A stretch of DNA of 64,000 nucleotides from contig OX485804.1 in NCBI GenBank assembly GCA_950295325.1, positions 8,556,001 through 8,620,000 on the forward strand, read 5' to 3'. Below the pieces are notes generated by a model. It saw only the letters and a program-made list of their open reading frames with translations. It did not search any database and had not been told where the DNA came from. Below are positions 33,368-45,904 of this stretch, in pieces (the stretch's first letter is position 1; each line of letters starts with the position of its first letter). Made by a program: the position numbers and the translations under genes. The stretch comes from Polytrichum commune (taxonomy: Eukaryota > Streptophyta > Polytrichopsida > Polytrichales > Polytrichaceae).

Positions 33368-33925
33368 ATGCCAGTAGGAGGTGGAACCTCCACCTTCCCC
33401 TTGGAGGACAATCCGGTGGACTCCATTATCCGCGACTTGGAGGGAGTACGGTCCTGGATTGTGGAATATGAGCTGCAAATGCAACAAGTAGGGAAATTGG
33501 TAGGCAACCCTCCGCGGGAGAGTTTGGTTGCCGCAATACAGGAGGTCATCCAGGATCCGTGCCAGTTGCGGGAGCTGGAGCGTAAGGTGGACCACCTTAC
33601 TGCGAAAAAACGGAAGACCGCAGAGCGAGTGCGGAAGTTGGAGGCGGAGCGAGAGAAGCTCCTTAAGCATGTAAAGGATACCACCCTCACGGTACAAAAA
33701 GTGAGTGATATGGTGGAAATCCCGGGAAATGTGTGGTGGAAAGCCAAGATGTTCGACGCGGAATTGAAGAATGCGGGCCACGTTTCCGGGTCGAAGATGG
33801 TTACTGTAGATAGGCTTTTAGATTGGGTTCCAATTAAGAAAACCACACATGGAAGGCCAAATGAGTGTCAGGGGTTGCATCTAGGGATCACCATTGAGTT
33901 AATTGATAGATTACAAGAGAATTAA
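33368..33925 (+). CDS. unidentified coiled-coil protein, probably transposon-associated
   Basis: A 185-codon frame from ATG 33368, 18 bp after the previous decayed frame stops. Residues about 75-100 are highly charged with leucine at heptad spacing (LRELERKVDHL, VRKLEAEREKLLKHVKDT), so a coiled coil is likely. The C-terminal part (GNVWWKAKMFDAELKNAG) is not recognised. No signal peptide or membrane segment. Base composition is richer in G and C than the surroundings and like 32554-33349 and 36341-36961, suggesting one original unit, perhaps the C-terminal part of a gag-like polyprotein. An expressed host gene cannot be excluded. Confidence 0.4.
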   Translation: MPVGGGTSTFPLEDNPVDSIIRDLEGVRSWIVEYELQMQQVGKLVGNPPRESLVAAIQEVIQDPCQLRELERKVDHLTAKKRKTAERVRKLEAEREKLLKHVKDTTLTVQKVSDMVEIPGNVWWKAKMFDAELKNAGHVSGSKMVTVDRLLDWVPIKKTTHGRPNECQGLHLGITIELIDRLQEN

Positions 33926-36340
33926 GATGTATTTAGGACAACAAACACAGGGAGAAAGACTTCTAGAGTGAGTTTTAGGATTGATTTAATTAAGGTTGAG
34001 GGTCACTCACAGCAGTACATGCAATTGATCAGTCACTCCCTCACAACCCACTCTCATCAGTAACATCACTCTTATAATGTGTTTTGCAATTCAGGGAGTC
34101 ACAGCTCAGCCATAGACATTTAAGTACGCCATAGTCTCAGAAACCCAAGGCAAAAACTCCTTGAGGTGAACCATAGTCTCTTCAGTAAAGTAGCCAAGTA
34201 TCAAAAGGCCACACCACAGTTAGTAAGGATATCATGTTCCCAATTGACTCCTCCTATGGTTAAGTGATGGATTTAATTAAATTAGATATAGACCACAGTA
34301 ATGAATTATTTCCTTAGTCAGTTTTAGACTTAACACTATCTCAGTGGAATTGAATGCATTAAAATAAATTAACAAAATTAACAAAAGTCTAACGTGTGAC
34401 AGTAACCTAGTGACCGAGGCTAGAACCGAACCGAACAGAGCCAGGACCGTAAGAGTCTAATCGCAGGACCATAGTCTACACAGCACGGCCATAGTCTAGT
34501 CACCAGAATCAGTCACAAGTAACCAGTGTCAAGTCACGTCTGAAAGGTAGGGCCATAGTCTGAGTAACCAGTAACCAGTAACCAGTAGCCAATCACCAGT
34601 AACCAGTCAGCGTCTTGTTCTCGGACTTGGAGGTGGCTGCTTTTCCTTATATGCTTGCCTTCCTCTTCTCACCCAAACGATATGGGTTAAAGGGCAGCTT
34701 AGTTCCCTCTCGCGCGACTCCTTCTTCGTCTACACCCGGCTTCTTCTTTTTCTCCGCCAGGCTCCTTCCTTCACAGACTCCTCGCGATTGCTTCGACGTT
34801 CCTCAGCTTGGTTGGCTTCCCGAGCTCTCGGACACTCCTCGGATTGAACTCTTATAGGTGGAATTATTCGCCGGGGGGATTTCACATGTCATTTCCCCTT
34901 ACACCTCACTATCAGAAAGCGACGGGTGAAATTTCATCTTCTTTCCCTGATGTCAGTTTCGACTCCTAATCGTATCAATCTCAAAACATAGGAGAATTCA
35001 AACCTGTACTAATTCATACAAGGACGTATCAGCCCAAAAATCCTTACATAACTCCTCTCATATGGATATACACTATTCTCGCTCTCTCTTTTATCCACAG
35101 AGTTGTGCCACCGGATGCTTACTCAGATTGAATTTGGTAGAACTGGGACATAAAATTATCCTCGTGGAATTTCACATTCCTCATTCCTCACGAACATAAG
35201 TAATCTCAGGGAAATTGTGAGGTTTAAACTATTTCCCACAGTATTGCCTCAGACAATCCTCAGATAAGGATACAAGGAATTAGCTCCTGTCACAAATGTT
35301 CAATTTCAACTTGCACCTTTATACAAATTTTCAAAGAGATGACAAAGTGTCTCTCCATCGTCCATCATGAAGTCACATTAGATAGATTAAAACTAATCCA
35401 ACCATTTCACATGGTCGAATCCACACTGAAGAGATGAATTTCACATTCACCCGATTTTGACTTAATAAGTTTCCACTTTGGACTTACATTCCAATTACAG
35501 GTTTCACACCCCCAAATTTACTTGTCCCTCATCCAGGGTAAATGCACATCAATTCACAAGAGAGATTAATACTTCGATGTTCCGATATTAATTAATAAAA
35601 CATGATGTGCACAATTCAAAGGCTTCACGCCAAAGGTGATTATCTCAGAGAGACTTTTAGCCACTGTAAATTATTTGTCGCTCCCTTTCTCGAGAGGACT
35701 CCTGTACTTTAGTCACGGTAGAACTTCACATTCAAACTCGGTGACTTATAAACTTTCACGATTAAGTTCGCACAACGAACAACTTACTTCTTTCACAGAA
35801 GGAAGATGACACAAATTTCCTGGACTTTTCTCAAGCCAGAAAGAGACACTTTGAATCAACAAATTCTCAACGAACACAAGTACAATCGGATTCACTCTTC
35901 ACACATAGAATTGGTAAAATAGCTTCACGCTGATATATTATGTAAAGTGAGATATACACACAAAAGGGCTTCACACCCAAGCTTAGGAGCGCTGAAAAGT
36001 ATGCACCCACATAAGACTCTCTTCTCGAGAAGACTCCTCTTTCCCCTCTCCTTTTTCTTCTCTATACCCCCTGAGCTAACTTCCTTGTCTCTTGGGGCCA
36101 GATTTCATGAGGCTCTTCGACTTGGTCACATGTCTATTGCCCTGCCCAAAAGACTCTTCCTCTTGGGATCTGTTTCATATGAACTAAATGTTTCACCCTT
36201 AGCTCATTTCGGATAATTGGTCACTAATGACTTACTTTAACGTCCATTTCACATTCTGAGTGCCAATATGAATTCACATCCTATCAAAATTCTAAAATGA
36301 CTATTCTGAGACCAAAAATTGTACCACAGTTACCTTCATC
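33926..36340. other. no gene recognised; repeated CCATAGTCT motif
   Basis: About 2.4 kb between two GC-richer frames, of different, C-rich composition. CCATAGTCT occurs five times (near 34132, 34170, 34472, 34490, 34555), and a 7-bp tandem AGTAACC runs at 34562-34610. Phrases like 'tttcacattc' recur through 35160-36250. It may be an insertion that separated the flanking frames, but no ends or target duplication could be set. Confidence 0.4.
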
Positions 36341-36961
36341 ATGGATCAAAGGAGTAAGATGGACGCATCTTTGAAAGCAATGAAAACCCTCATTGCTAGC
36401 TACACGGAGTTGTTTCCCGTCGTAGTTGAGTCATCGGAGGAAGAGGAATCCTCATCGGGCTACTCTGAGTTGACCTCTCATGATATGGTGGAAATTCAGG
36501 GTGCCGCAGTAGAAGGTGAAAACCAACATGCGAAAGAGGTGGACCAGGTAGAGGACATCACGGTGATCACGGCCCTGCCGGTTTCCACCACTGAGGTGTT
36601 AGTTCCCAATGCCACCCCAGTTTCCGCTGCGGTTGGAGAGGAAACCTTAGGTGATTGCCACATGGCCGAGGTCTCACCACCGAGCCTTGCCACGGACTTC
36701 CAAGTGGTTGCCCGGGATCCGCCGCGACTTGCAATTCTTGCTCCGGGATTTCCACCGGACAACCAACTGTCCGCACCACTGGCACCGGACGTTGCAGAGA
36801 CGGTGGACCACATGGGAGTGATTTCCGGACCCGATGGATACGAGATGTCAGTGCCACCACCACGTGCTCCATCTTTGGCAGCGGACAGAGTGAACCGCCG
36901 CGAGGAGCGGAAGGAGAATAAGAAGGAAGCCAGGTTGAAGAAGCGGAAGGATAAGGAGTAG
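36341..36961 (+). CDS. unidentified acidic protein with basic C-terminus, probably transposon-associated
   Basis: A 206-codon frame opened by ATG 36341 (MDQRSKMDASLKAMKTLIAS). It has an acidic Glu/Ser cluster (residues 30-42), a long Pro/Ala/Val-rich low-complexity middle and a basic tail (NRREERKENKKEARLKKRKD, then KE). The tail could be a nuclear or nucleic-acid-binding segment. No domain is recognised. Its composition links it to 32554-33925, and such acidic linkers occur in gag-like proteins of plant elements; that link is inference only. Confidence 0.35.
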   Translation: MDQRSKMDASLKAMKTLIASYTELFPVVVESSEEEESSSGYSELTSHDMVEIQGAAVEGENQHAKEVDQVEDITVITALPVSTTEVLVPNATPVSAAVGEETLGDCHMAEVSPPSLATDFQVVARDPPRLAILAPGFPPDNQLSAPLAPDVAETVDHMGVISGPDGYEMSVPPPRAPSLAADRVNRREERKENKKEARLKKRKDKE

Positions 36962-39900
36962 ATTTTAGTTATGATTCCATTTTGGGTTGTTTTGGGCAAG
37001 TAGTTAGTTGGCCCTGAGTTGTATGCCTTGTCATTTTCTTTGTTTAGGTTTTGACCTCTCAATGAGGTGGATTGTCATGACTGCCACGTGGCCCGCGATT
37101 TCCAGCATGGAAACCATGGCGCGTGGATGTTAGTTGATTAAAGAGGGAGCACTTCGGTGTTTTCCTTATCATTTTGCAATGCAAGTGTTCTTTTGTTCAA
37201 TTCAGACCTTATGCTTTACTCCACCTTCGGTTTGAGTTGAGTCTTAAGTCCATGTGTAATGCAAGTGGTCCCTCCTTTCTATACTTGAGGTTTCCGAGTT
37301 TTCCGCCATTCCCTATCATTGTGTAGGTTAGTTAGGTTAGTATTCCGTGATAGGACAGGGGGTCAGTAATACCCCGAGGTGCGTGTGGTTAAAACGCCCC
37401 TATGTGAACATGTAATGGGCAGAGGAATCTTAAGCACGGAAAGGCGGAGAGGATTGGACGAGCAAAGGGAAAGAACCCCACCGTGGGGTTTTTGGGCAAG
37501 GGGAGTTCCACGCACATGGTAGGTTCTTCCCCACTTACTCCGTCCAACTAGGGACTGACAATGAGCAGCAGTGGATAGACCTGTCCAATAGTAGGGGGAG
37601 AGTTCTGGTTTACGCCTTCCGCTTGTCGTGACCTGGAGGTGGATCATACCAATCAACAGTAACGGACTGGTCTAGAACACTCATGCACCTGCCGCGACTG
37701 GCGCTTGGTTCCCACCGCGGATGGTAGGCGTGGTAGCCCCATCCCTATGTTAGCCCCGCCGTCACGGAAAACAGCAGACCTTAGGTCCTATCCTGTGTGA
37801 CCTGTGGAACAGCACAAGCTATCCATTGTGAGGATAGGAGCGAAGATGTTGTGTTTCCACCTTTCTCGAGGGAGGATTCGGTTTCCGCGTGTGGTATAGT
37901 GGAAACTGTGTCATCACGGAAACCGGATCAAGCTAGTTTTGTAGACCCAAAACTTCCCCCACATTTCCCCCCGTCAAAGGGGGTGGCACGCGTCGGATAC
38001 TTGAGCGGGACACCTTCCCGAGGGAGGGCTGCCCCCATCGTAACACTAGTCTAAGGGAGTAGTAGTTAGAAAGAGGAAGTGGAGATAGGGAGACAACCCT
38101 AAGAAATCAACTCAAAGGGTGAAATCCTGATGAACAACTACCAAGTCTCTTTGAGCATTCTAGCCTAAAACACTAGAATTATGGTCCTTGTGACGCGGTC
38201 AAAAATCTAGCGGATAGTGGAAATACATGTCCGATCCGCCACCTCTATTGTGAAAACCTTATCCCGAAAGTCATGATCCGTAATAAGGAATCTTAGAATG
38301 GAGTGTATATAGTTGTTATACTATGGATTCGGGATGCTGAGTCTATTGTTGTTACTACTCTAAGGTGGGAGCTTGTCCATATTTTGTGTTGTGTTCCCTA
38401 CCTCGGTCCGCTACCGGAAATACGGAAATATCCGTGTCATACTTTCCGTAATATCCCGAATTTCTTAATCCAATCTGTGTTGTCTTAGTTTCTGGTGTTT
38501 CTTGTGTGTGTGTTAGTGAAAGCTTTCCCCCCTCTGTGTTGTGAACGACCGCATGTTCTTCGTGGGAACAAACTTGGCGCGGCTGTGACGTTTTACGCGT
38601 TTATCAGGTTAATTTAATGAATACGCCACCACCGTGCTACGACACGCATTAATTTTCTTGAAATCTATTGTAAATGAGCATAGAATTTATCGTCATCCTG
38701 AATTTAATGTCACTTAGCAACAACTTTAGCCCTTGGTTACTTTGAGATCTGGCTAAATTGTGTTGTGCGACATGAATTAGTATCACCCTCACTAATTAGT
38801 TTATTTAGTTAAGAAGTTTTATACCATCTCATACATTGACAACTCTTTTTAATCCTCAAATGTCAAGAAAGTCCTTTTGGGGTAGACAAGAAATTTGAGA
38901 TTGTTGTTGTTGTTAACTTGTAACTTTTAGTCATTTCTTTGAGGAGTAGTTCTTATTGAAATCAATGTATCCTTCTAATGAGCTTCATAACATTGTTTTG
39001 TGGGACTAACAATATTCCATGAAATATTCGCATATTGAATGTGGGAAGTATCAATGCATATTTTGTGGAATATTATCAATCCCACAAAACACTATTATAA
39101 ATTTGAATAATGTTATTTTTTTCTAATATTAAAAAAAGAAGTTGAAAGAAGGGCACATATATGGTCAAGTACACAAAGGAATCCAACATACTACTCTATG
39201 CCATATCTTGTATTTTGAACCATGATTTTAACGTGATTTGTACATGAATTCTATATTTCAACATATGATTGTATTGTATTTTTATTTTATTTTTCATTCA
39301 AGCTATGTCGGACATAAGTTGGTTCTATCATTTCGAAAAGAAAAGAAAAAAAGACTCTTCTTTTAATGTAGTTACTTTTAACATTAATCATCCTTCATTA
39401 TAAGTCATTTCAGTTTCCAAAAATGCCCTTTGACCTCAATTGGACCTTGAAGTGATTGGACAAAGGTTGTGGCCTAATTTGAATGCTCAATTGCATGGAT
39501 GTGATTTATAGCTTTGTGTCAATGACTTTGCTTCGTGTATAGACTATACAAAACAAGCTTGCCATCTCGCTTCATAAATGATCTTCAAAATGCATAATAA
39601 CCAAGATAATAAATAGGTTTTAACCCTTGTACATGTCAACCCCTCCACTTTTGTGTGTAAAACAAGGAAGAGGTTGGATGTGTTGGGCGACCCTTTTAGG
39701 CCCTCACATAATTAGGGACCAAGAAATGAGTGGAAACCGGTTAGGGTTGGTCCAAAGCTCCAACGGTATTATTACCCGCTACTCTAGGTTGCGTTATTGT
39801 CTTCACCAATAAATGCATCCATGATGACCTCCGCAAAGTGGTTGTTTTGGTGCCACATGTCATCTCATCAAAACCCTATTAAAGTAAATATTACGTTGGT

Positions 39901-42851
39901 TACACTTGGATCTTCAACTACTTGCAATGGTCTCATTCTTTCACTTCTAGTCGTGGGTGAGGTATCAAATGCAACAATTGACAAAGCGCATTCAAAGAGC
40001 ATGTACTCACTTTCTATGTCTAATCATCGAGGGAGGAAATATCAAAATCCATGTTTCTTGAAGGTATCTACAATTATGCATTGAATGCTCATTGTGGTCA
40101 ATTGGTAGTTAGGGGGTGGGCTTCGTGTCTGTGGAAAGAGCACAAGAAGAGAAGATAGTCAATAGTTTTGAAAATTGAGCAAGATTTGAGGGAGATATCA
40201 TCATTTTTTCCTTGGATCTCTAAGTCATATAATATGGGTTGGTAGATAATGTGAACCCACAATAGTATCCTTAATACTTTAGTGTGGCCCACAATATTTA
40301 TCATAATCAACGTACTTTGCAACTTATTTGTAATATACTTAATCATTTAAAAAGAAAGAAAACAATTACCTCATCTTTGTTTTGTTAAGTTGAATGAACA
40401 ACCATATATCCATGTGTAGGTGTGAAGGGCCAATCTATAAGATTTCAAAACACGGATGCACATCATTAAAATATGCTTGATTTTTCATGTTTCGGGCCAT
40501 TACGAGAGCAACATGGGTGGGGAATCATGTTTGCCCCATGGAATGGCATTGCCAAGTTCTTGGTTGAGGCATAAAGTGAGGCCGGGGAGGTGGGACCCTC
40601 AAATCTAAATGTTGATGGTGGATCCAACACCCTTGAGGGGGGATGACTATTCAAGGAGGGCAACCCAAAAGATTATTAGGGTTAGGTAGGATGAAAGATG
40701 GATCCCCACTCCCCATGAATGTTCCCCAAGTGCACATGGGTGTTTTACAAAGCCAGACATTTGTGCACACGTGGGGAACCATAACCCACCCTCTGACTTT
40801 CACTTCATATGTTGTGTTTCGTTTTTGCAGGTTATTAGCATGTTGATGGGGTTTGGGGGCTTTGGTTAGTATACCGATATGTGGTGCCTTACAAGTTTCA
40901 GTTTCAAATGAGGTTCAAAACGCTCTCATTGTCAAATCCATAAAACTAGAAATGCACACAAAATTTTGAATCTAAGGATTTTTATTTTGAAAATGAGAAT
41001 ATGTGGAGGATTTCATAATTTTCAATTCATACCTCAAAGGTTTTTGTTGCCTGGCAATATCTACACCATTGATATGAACGGTGGGATATGAGGCTCTTCC
41101 TTCCAACCCCTACTTAATTGTCTACCGGACACTAGGGTGACCTTGCTCTAAATTTCATAAATGATGTAGCAAGTACTCCTAGTAGGGTCAAGTCAACTAG
41201 GACAACATATTATGAGACCAATTTAGTTGGGTGAAAGGATGGTAAGAATTCACATGGCAATTTCCTTCTAAGAAAAAAAAAGAGCACTCTAGAATTATTC
41301 TTTCGACTAGGCATTGATGTCAAATGACTCAAGTCATATAGAGATGACATTAACCTTAGAATGGCATGAATGAGAGATACTTCACCCTTGATCTAGGCTC
41401 ATCATAAGCTTACCTCATATCAAGGCATAAAATTAATCCATGCACTTTACTAAATGTTTTGAATAGGGAAAAAAAGGCACTCTTCATTTGGGTTCTTCTT
41501 CTTCTCGTTTTTATCACTGATGATGTTGTTGCGGTCTGGTGGCGTCATTGGAGGAAAGTTAGAGATATCCTACCAAAAAACGGGACTTCGAAATCTCTTT
41601 GTACGTAGTTGGTAGCTTGAACCACGACTTACAACTGGTGCAAAAGGCTAGTCCACCCTTAAACTGAAATTCGTGATTTTTTTTTCCACAACATTGGAAC
41701 ATGGTTTCATATCTTTCTTTGCATGTTAAAACATGTTGTTCGATCTTTGCAACCGGATATTGGTGAATGGAGAGCCCACTGATGATGATGTGGACAATTA
41801 AGAATTGGACAAATGATGTCAACAAATGACGAAAGATGACAAAAGATGTTGTTGTCGAAACTTTTTCAACTTTGAAAAAGTATCGCTCACTTTTGGATGA
41901 AAGCACCTCAATTTGGACGCACAAACATACTTTGTCCTTTTCCATCCTTCATCAAACATCATGGATGTAAATGTCTACTTCTCTCTCAAGTCGATCGCAT
42001 ACTTCACTCCCAATGAAACATGAGATATGAACCCCTACCCCTCTTTGCTTGGGATTCTTTACATGTGGCTCACTGCAACTATTATTTGTGAAATCTGGTC
42101 ATTGAAACATCGGAGGAAATAGTAGAGAGACGTAAGTTCAAGAAATGCATTACAATCGTTCACATGGACGCTAAACACATTGAACTTGGATCAGTTACTT
42201 GTAACTGATTTGTGAGCATTTTGGCTGCTAAATCGATGTCACTTTTAAAGCCAAATCATTGCCCTGGCACCTGAGTTGTGGCAGCCTCTGTGTAATCAAT
42301 GAACCATGCACTCACAAGACATACTTCTGTGCTTGTAAGCTGGTGCAGTAAGTAAGTAAGTTAGAGCAGTGCCAGAAGTTGAACAGAGGGTCCAGTTTGT
42401 GAAAGGGAACCTGATCTGCTCCAAGTCTGCAAGCAAGCCTGGCAGTAGTAAGCTTCACTATGTTCAGTAATTGGAGACCTTTTTTTCATGATTTTGAGAC
42501 TATTTAAGGACGGAGGTTTCAAATAAAGAACAAGAAATACACAAAAAATGCATTCAATGTGACTTAATAAAGTGATTTGCATGGGCGGCACTAACCAACT
42601 TGGCACAAATACATGTCACCACAATAAGGAATTGAATTAGATATTGAACCATTTGCATTGATTTTGAGACTTTCCAAAGTCTCTAATTAACAAATATAAT
42701 GATATTAGCTTACCATGTTAATGACACGTTTCCTCGGAGAGTGTGGTTTAGGATCAAAATCGGAGTACGTCTACGTAAGTTTTTAATCGGTTTGATGCAG
42801 GAAACGGGTGAGAAGAGACCCACTTATCAATCCATTGGGATTTAGTTCTAA
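36962..42851. other. no gene recognised
   Basis: About 5.9 kb. The first 1.7 kb (to about 38600) is GC-richer and continuous in character with 32.5-37 kb; it contains a hairpin AACCCCAC-C-GTGGGGTT at 37474-37490 followed by five T. From 38600 on the sequence is AT-rich. Frames at 37797-38054, 39797-40084 and minus 41559-41945 show no known motif. A line of similar words near 39020-39100 forms an imperfect inverted repeat (ttgtgggactaacaatattcc / ggaatattatcaatcccacaa). Confidence 0.4.
39000..39087. repeat. inverted repeat, imperfect hairpin
   Basis: TTTTGTGGGACTAACAATATTCC at the left is mirrored by GGAATATTATCAATCCCACAAAA on the right, with about 40 bp between, which itself contains 'cgcatattgaatg...atgcata'. 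Confidence 0.7.
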
Positions 42852-43409
42852 GGGCCGCTTCACACGATGGCCGGAGGTCGAGAGGGCGTCGATTTCCACC
42901 AATGTTCAAATGGAAAGAATTCAAGAATTTGGCCTCTGGACCCTTTCACACTAGAGGCCAAAGTTCAAATGATGTCGCTCTCCAAAATGCCTACATGACA
43001 AGACTTTTTGACCAAGGCGACGGACTCTCGAAGGAAGTTCGGGTCGGACATGGATGGAAACCCAAACTATGGTCGAGAGGCCGTCGATTTTTTGCATGAA
43101 AAGAGTAAAAAAATTTACAATATCTTGGCCGTTAGGTTGGAGGGGTTGTTTTGGGCAGGGAATAAAGTGGGATGCTCCTTCTTCCTCTAGACTTTGGGCT
43201 TGGCCTTTGGAGGCTTCACACTATGGCCGTCCAAGTCGAGAGGCCGTGGGAGTTCATGGCCAAAGGTTTGGACTTTGGAAGCTTCACACTATGCCTGGCC
43301 GAAGGCTCCAATTCATGTATTTTCAGCCCATTTCTTTGGACTCTCAACAAAATTTGGCCATTCAATCCCACGGCCTCTTGACTTGGATGGCCATAGGGTG
43401 AAGCGGCCC
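42852..43409. mobile_element. Harbinger-type MITE, family C, copy 1
   Basis: Perfect TAA duplication (42849-42851 and 43410-43412). The ends are GGGCCGCTTCACACGATGGC and, inverted, GGGCCGCTTCACCCTATGGC. The body is shared with 56469-56961: GAAGGAAGTTCGGGTCGGAC, TGGCCGTTAGGTTGGAGGGG and GATGCTCCTTCTTC. No transposase. Frames of up to 115 codons within it are not alike in the other copy beyond nucleotide similarity. Confidence 0.92.
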
Positions 43410-43412
43410 TAA

Positions 43413-44283
43413 GAACGAACTAACCTTAAACTTAAAGGACACTTGTTTTTACTACCTATTTATTGAGGAAAGTGGCATCTTTGAGGCAATGAGAGTTTAC
43501 TCAAACTGTTCTGACATTGTCAAAATAAAAATTAATGCAATTGTGGTGGTGAATGAAACTAAGGTTGGAAATTGACACTTTGATTGTGTCTTGTTCCTGG
43601 CTTGTTTAGCCACTAATTTTTTTTAAATAAAACAGAATTGGAAACTTAGTTCCAATCACCACATGCAACGATTTTTTAGCAAGAGCGAACAATGGCTTGC
43701 TCGAGGGTATCAACTGGGTGACCGTCGAGAGCACCCTCCCCTCCGATGCTCACTTCCACATATTTAAATTGTGTATGTCACCTATTCTCATTTTTAAGGG
43801 GAGGATTATGCAAAACTTCATGTAGAGGGGACCCCATCATAAACCTCACATCCCAGGGTGGCAATAGCTGGGATATATTGCAGGAGTCCTTGGATAATAA
43901 GACCATTTGAGAGCTGATAATAACTTTATAAAATTTTAAAACATGTTTAACCCAAAGGTTAATATGAACATATATATATATATATATATATCAACCACAT
44001 AGCCATGTGTATGTACGATAGCTTAAAGTGTTGGTTTGAGCACCCTCTACCTTAGCCTCATCTAGCATAGCATCCAACATCCTCAATCTCTAGTGTCCTT
44101 GTGCACCTACAGAGCGCCTGCCGGGAAGACTTTTGAGCTGTGGCGTAAAGCAAGTTAGTAATGATCAGAGTGTCCAGGCCCAAGGGAAACACACAGGAGC
44201 TGCCCAGCTTATAACATGATAGCTTCCGGTTTTAGCCTTTTCCTTGGCCTCTTTCTCTCTCCACCACCACCACCACCAACTTA
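43413..44283. other. no gene recognised; ends in a CAC microsatellite
   Basis: AT-rich, with an (AT)n run at 43970-43991. A (CAC)n run at 44263-44277 lies six bases before the next MITE. Confidence 0.4.
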
Positions 44284-44806
44284 GGGCCACTTCACACACG
44301 AGACTGAGAGCCCGTGACTATTACACTTCAAGCACTCTCGTTGGTGGGAAAAGGTGGAGCCGGTCCAAGTTCGCTACTTCACACTCCGCTTGAGGGACCA
44401 ACGGAGTATACAAGTGAATGCAAGATGGATGTGAAGCCTGCATGGATTCCTACGTGGCATCGAATGGATCGTGGTTCACGGTCACTTGGACTATTCTCAA
44501 AAACCACCTATTGCAGGTAGGTTCAACGCAAAACCAGAAGACCATGCCACTCCGAACGCTCACCACCGTTGATTTATTCTATTTTTTTTTAATCATGTGT
44601 GAAGACCTGTATGAATAGAAATTCATTGAGATAGCATTTGGTTGAGGACCCGGTCACATATGACTTCAGAATTCACTTAAGAGTCCGTGACCACACTACA
44701 TCACATGATGTTGGAGGTGTGTTGGGATGGCCTTTGGACACTTTCTTTTGGGCTCTCACAATATATCGTGGTCATGGCTCTTGGCTCGTGTGTGAAGAAG
44801 TGGCCC
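44284..44806 (+). mobile_element. Harbinger-type MITE, family A, copy 2
   Basis: The left end is GGGCCACTTCACACACGAGA; inverted right end GGGCCACTTCTTCACACACG, with a 3-bp insertion. Flanks TTA and TAA fit a TNA site with one change. The body is colinear with 8839-9332 and 53112-53611 (CGTGGCATCGAATGGATCGT; CCTTTGGACACTTTCTTTTGG). A 66-codon open frame (44418-44618) matches the frames in those copies. Confidence 0.9.
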
Positions 44807-45500
44807 TAATTAAGAGGCTTTGAGTAGGTAACCCTCGAGCTTGACCCTGACTAGGAACTGTCAACAAAATGATGACGACAAGGGTGCATATATATATATA
44901 CTTATACTACGGACACAACTGCAGCAATCTGGCGCAACAATTACACTGTTTGAGTTATCACCCACACCCACAGTTGTAAATGCACAGTTATGGCAGTTAA
45001 CAAAGATGTGCATCCCTTAACTTATTATTGTGGCATGAAGATCTCCAGGACTCCGAATTCCACTCATCAGCATTCAATCGCTCACTGCAATAGTAAGTAA
45101 GTAAGCTTAATTAACTCGCGACTCGATCGGCAGCAAGGAAGGGGTCCGGTAATTAATCGTGTGTAGGTGATTTGAAAAAACCGATCATTATTGAGATCTC
45201 GAGGAAATATATATGATGTACTTAACTTAGTAGCTAGACTGTGTAGTTGCACTTGCATGGGGTCACAGTGATGAGGATGAGGTCAGGGTCCTGGCTGGCG
45301 GGGTGGGTTCTTGACTTTGGTTACCATTACTTAACTTCCTACATTTGACTTCTGTAAGTAAGCTCTGTACTCTCTTGCCTCGTGCAAGCTTGCTTCGATC
45401 GACTCCCTTGTCGCATTGACACAATCTTTCTCGACCGAGGGCACATGGTAAGCACATGCTCGTCACATGCTCGTTGCCATCCAACTTGACTTGTGGCATC
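44807..45500. other. no gene recognised
   Basis: Contains an (AT)n run at 44888-44901; the minus frame 45263-45499 (78 codons) is not recognised. Confidence 0.4.
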
Positions 45501-45904
45501 TATACAATGAGCATGTATATGTTCGACACATGTGTTTCATTTCATTCTTATTTATTTCAATCATCCAATGAGCACGATATAATGGTTGCTTCAGCAAGTG
45601 ACACCTGGCGCCTGAATAGGCGGTGACCTACCGGGTTATCCACTTGTTGACATGTTTACATGTTTACATACATGTTCATCTATCTATGCACCGTGTAGTA
45701 TTTATACAATGAGTGTATATGTTCGACACATATGTTTCATTTCATTTTTATTCTTTTTATTATCCAATGAGCATGATGTAATGGTTGCCTAAGCAAGTGA
45801 CACCTTGCGCCCAAATAGGCGGTGATCTACTGGGCTTTCCACTTGTTGACTTGTCTACATGTTTACATACATGTCCATCTATCTATGCACCACTGGTAGG
45901 GTAC
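45501..45904. repeat. tandem duplication of a 202-bp unit
   Basis: TATACAATGAG starts at 45501 and 45703. Both units contain TATGTTCGACACAT, ATCCAATGAGCA, AATAGGCGGTGA and CTATCTATGCACC in order. Divergence is moderate. Confidence 0.85.

Noticed and set aside
37474-37495. Hairpin plus T run as a bacterial-type terminator
   Set aside because: The window is eukaryotic and no gene ends there; the hairpin is noted only as sequence structure.
32298-38660. LTR retrotransposon with ends at 32298 (TGTCGCGGCCCG) and about 38640 (CGACACGCATTAATTTTC)
   Set aside because: The two places share only a short, imperfect similarity; no long terminal repeat, primer-binding site or polymerase was found.
41559-41945. 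128-codon minus frame with several Cys residues
   Set aside because: The Cys spacing (C-C, later C-x-x-C) does not form a recognisable zinc-binding domain, and the composition matches the flanks.
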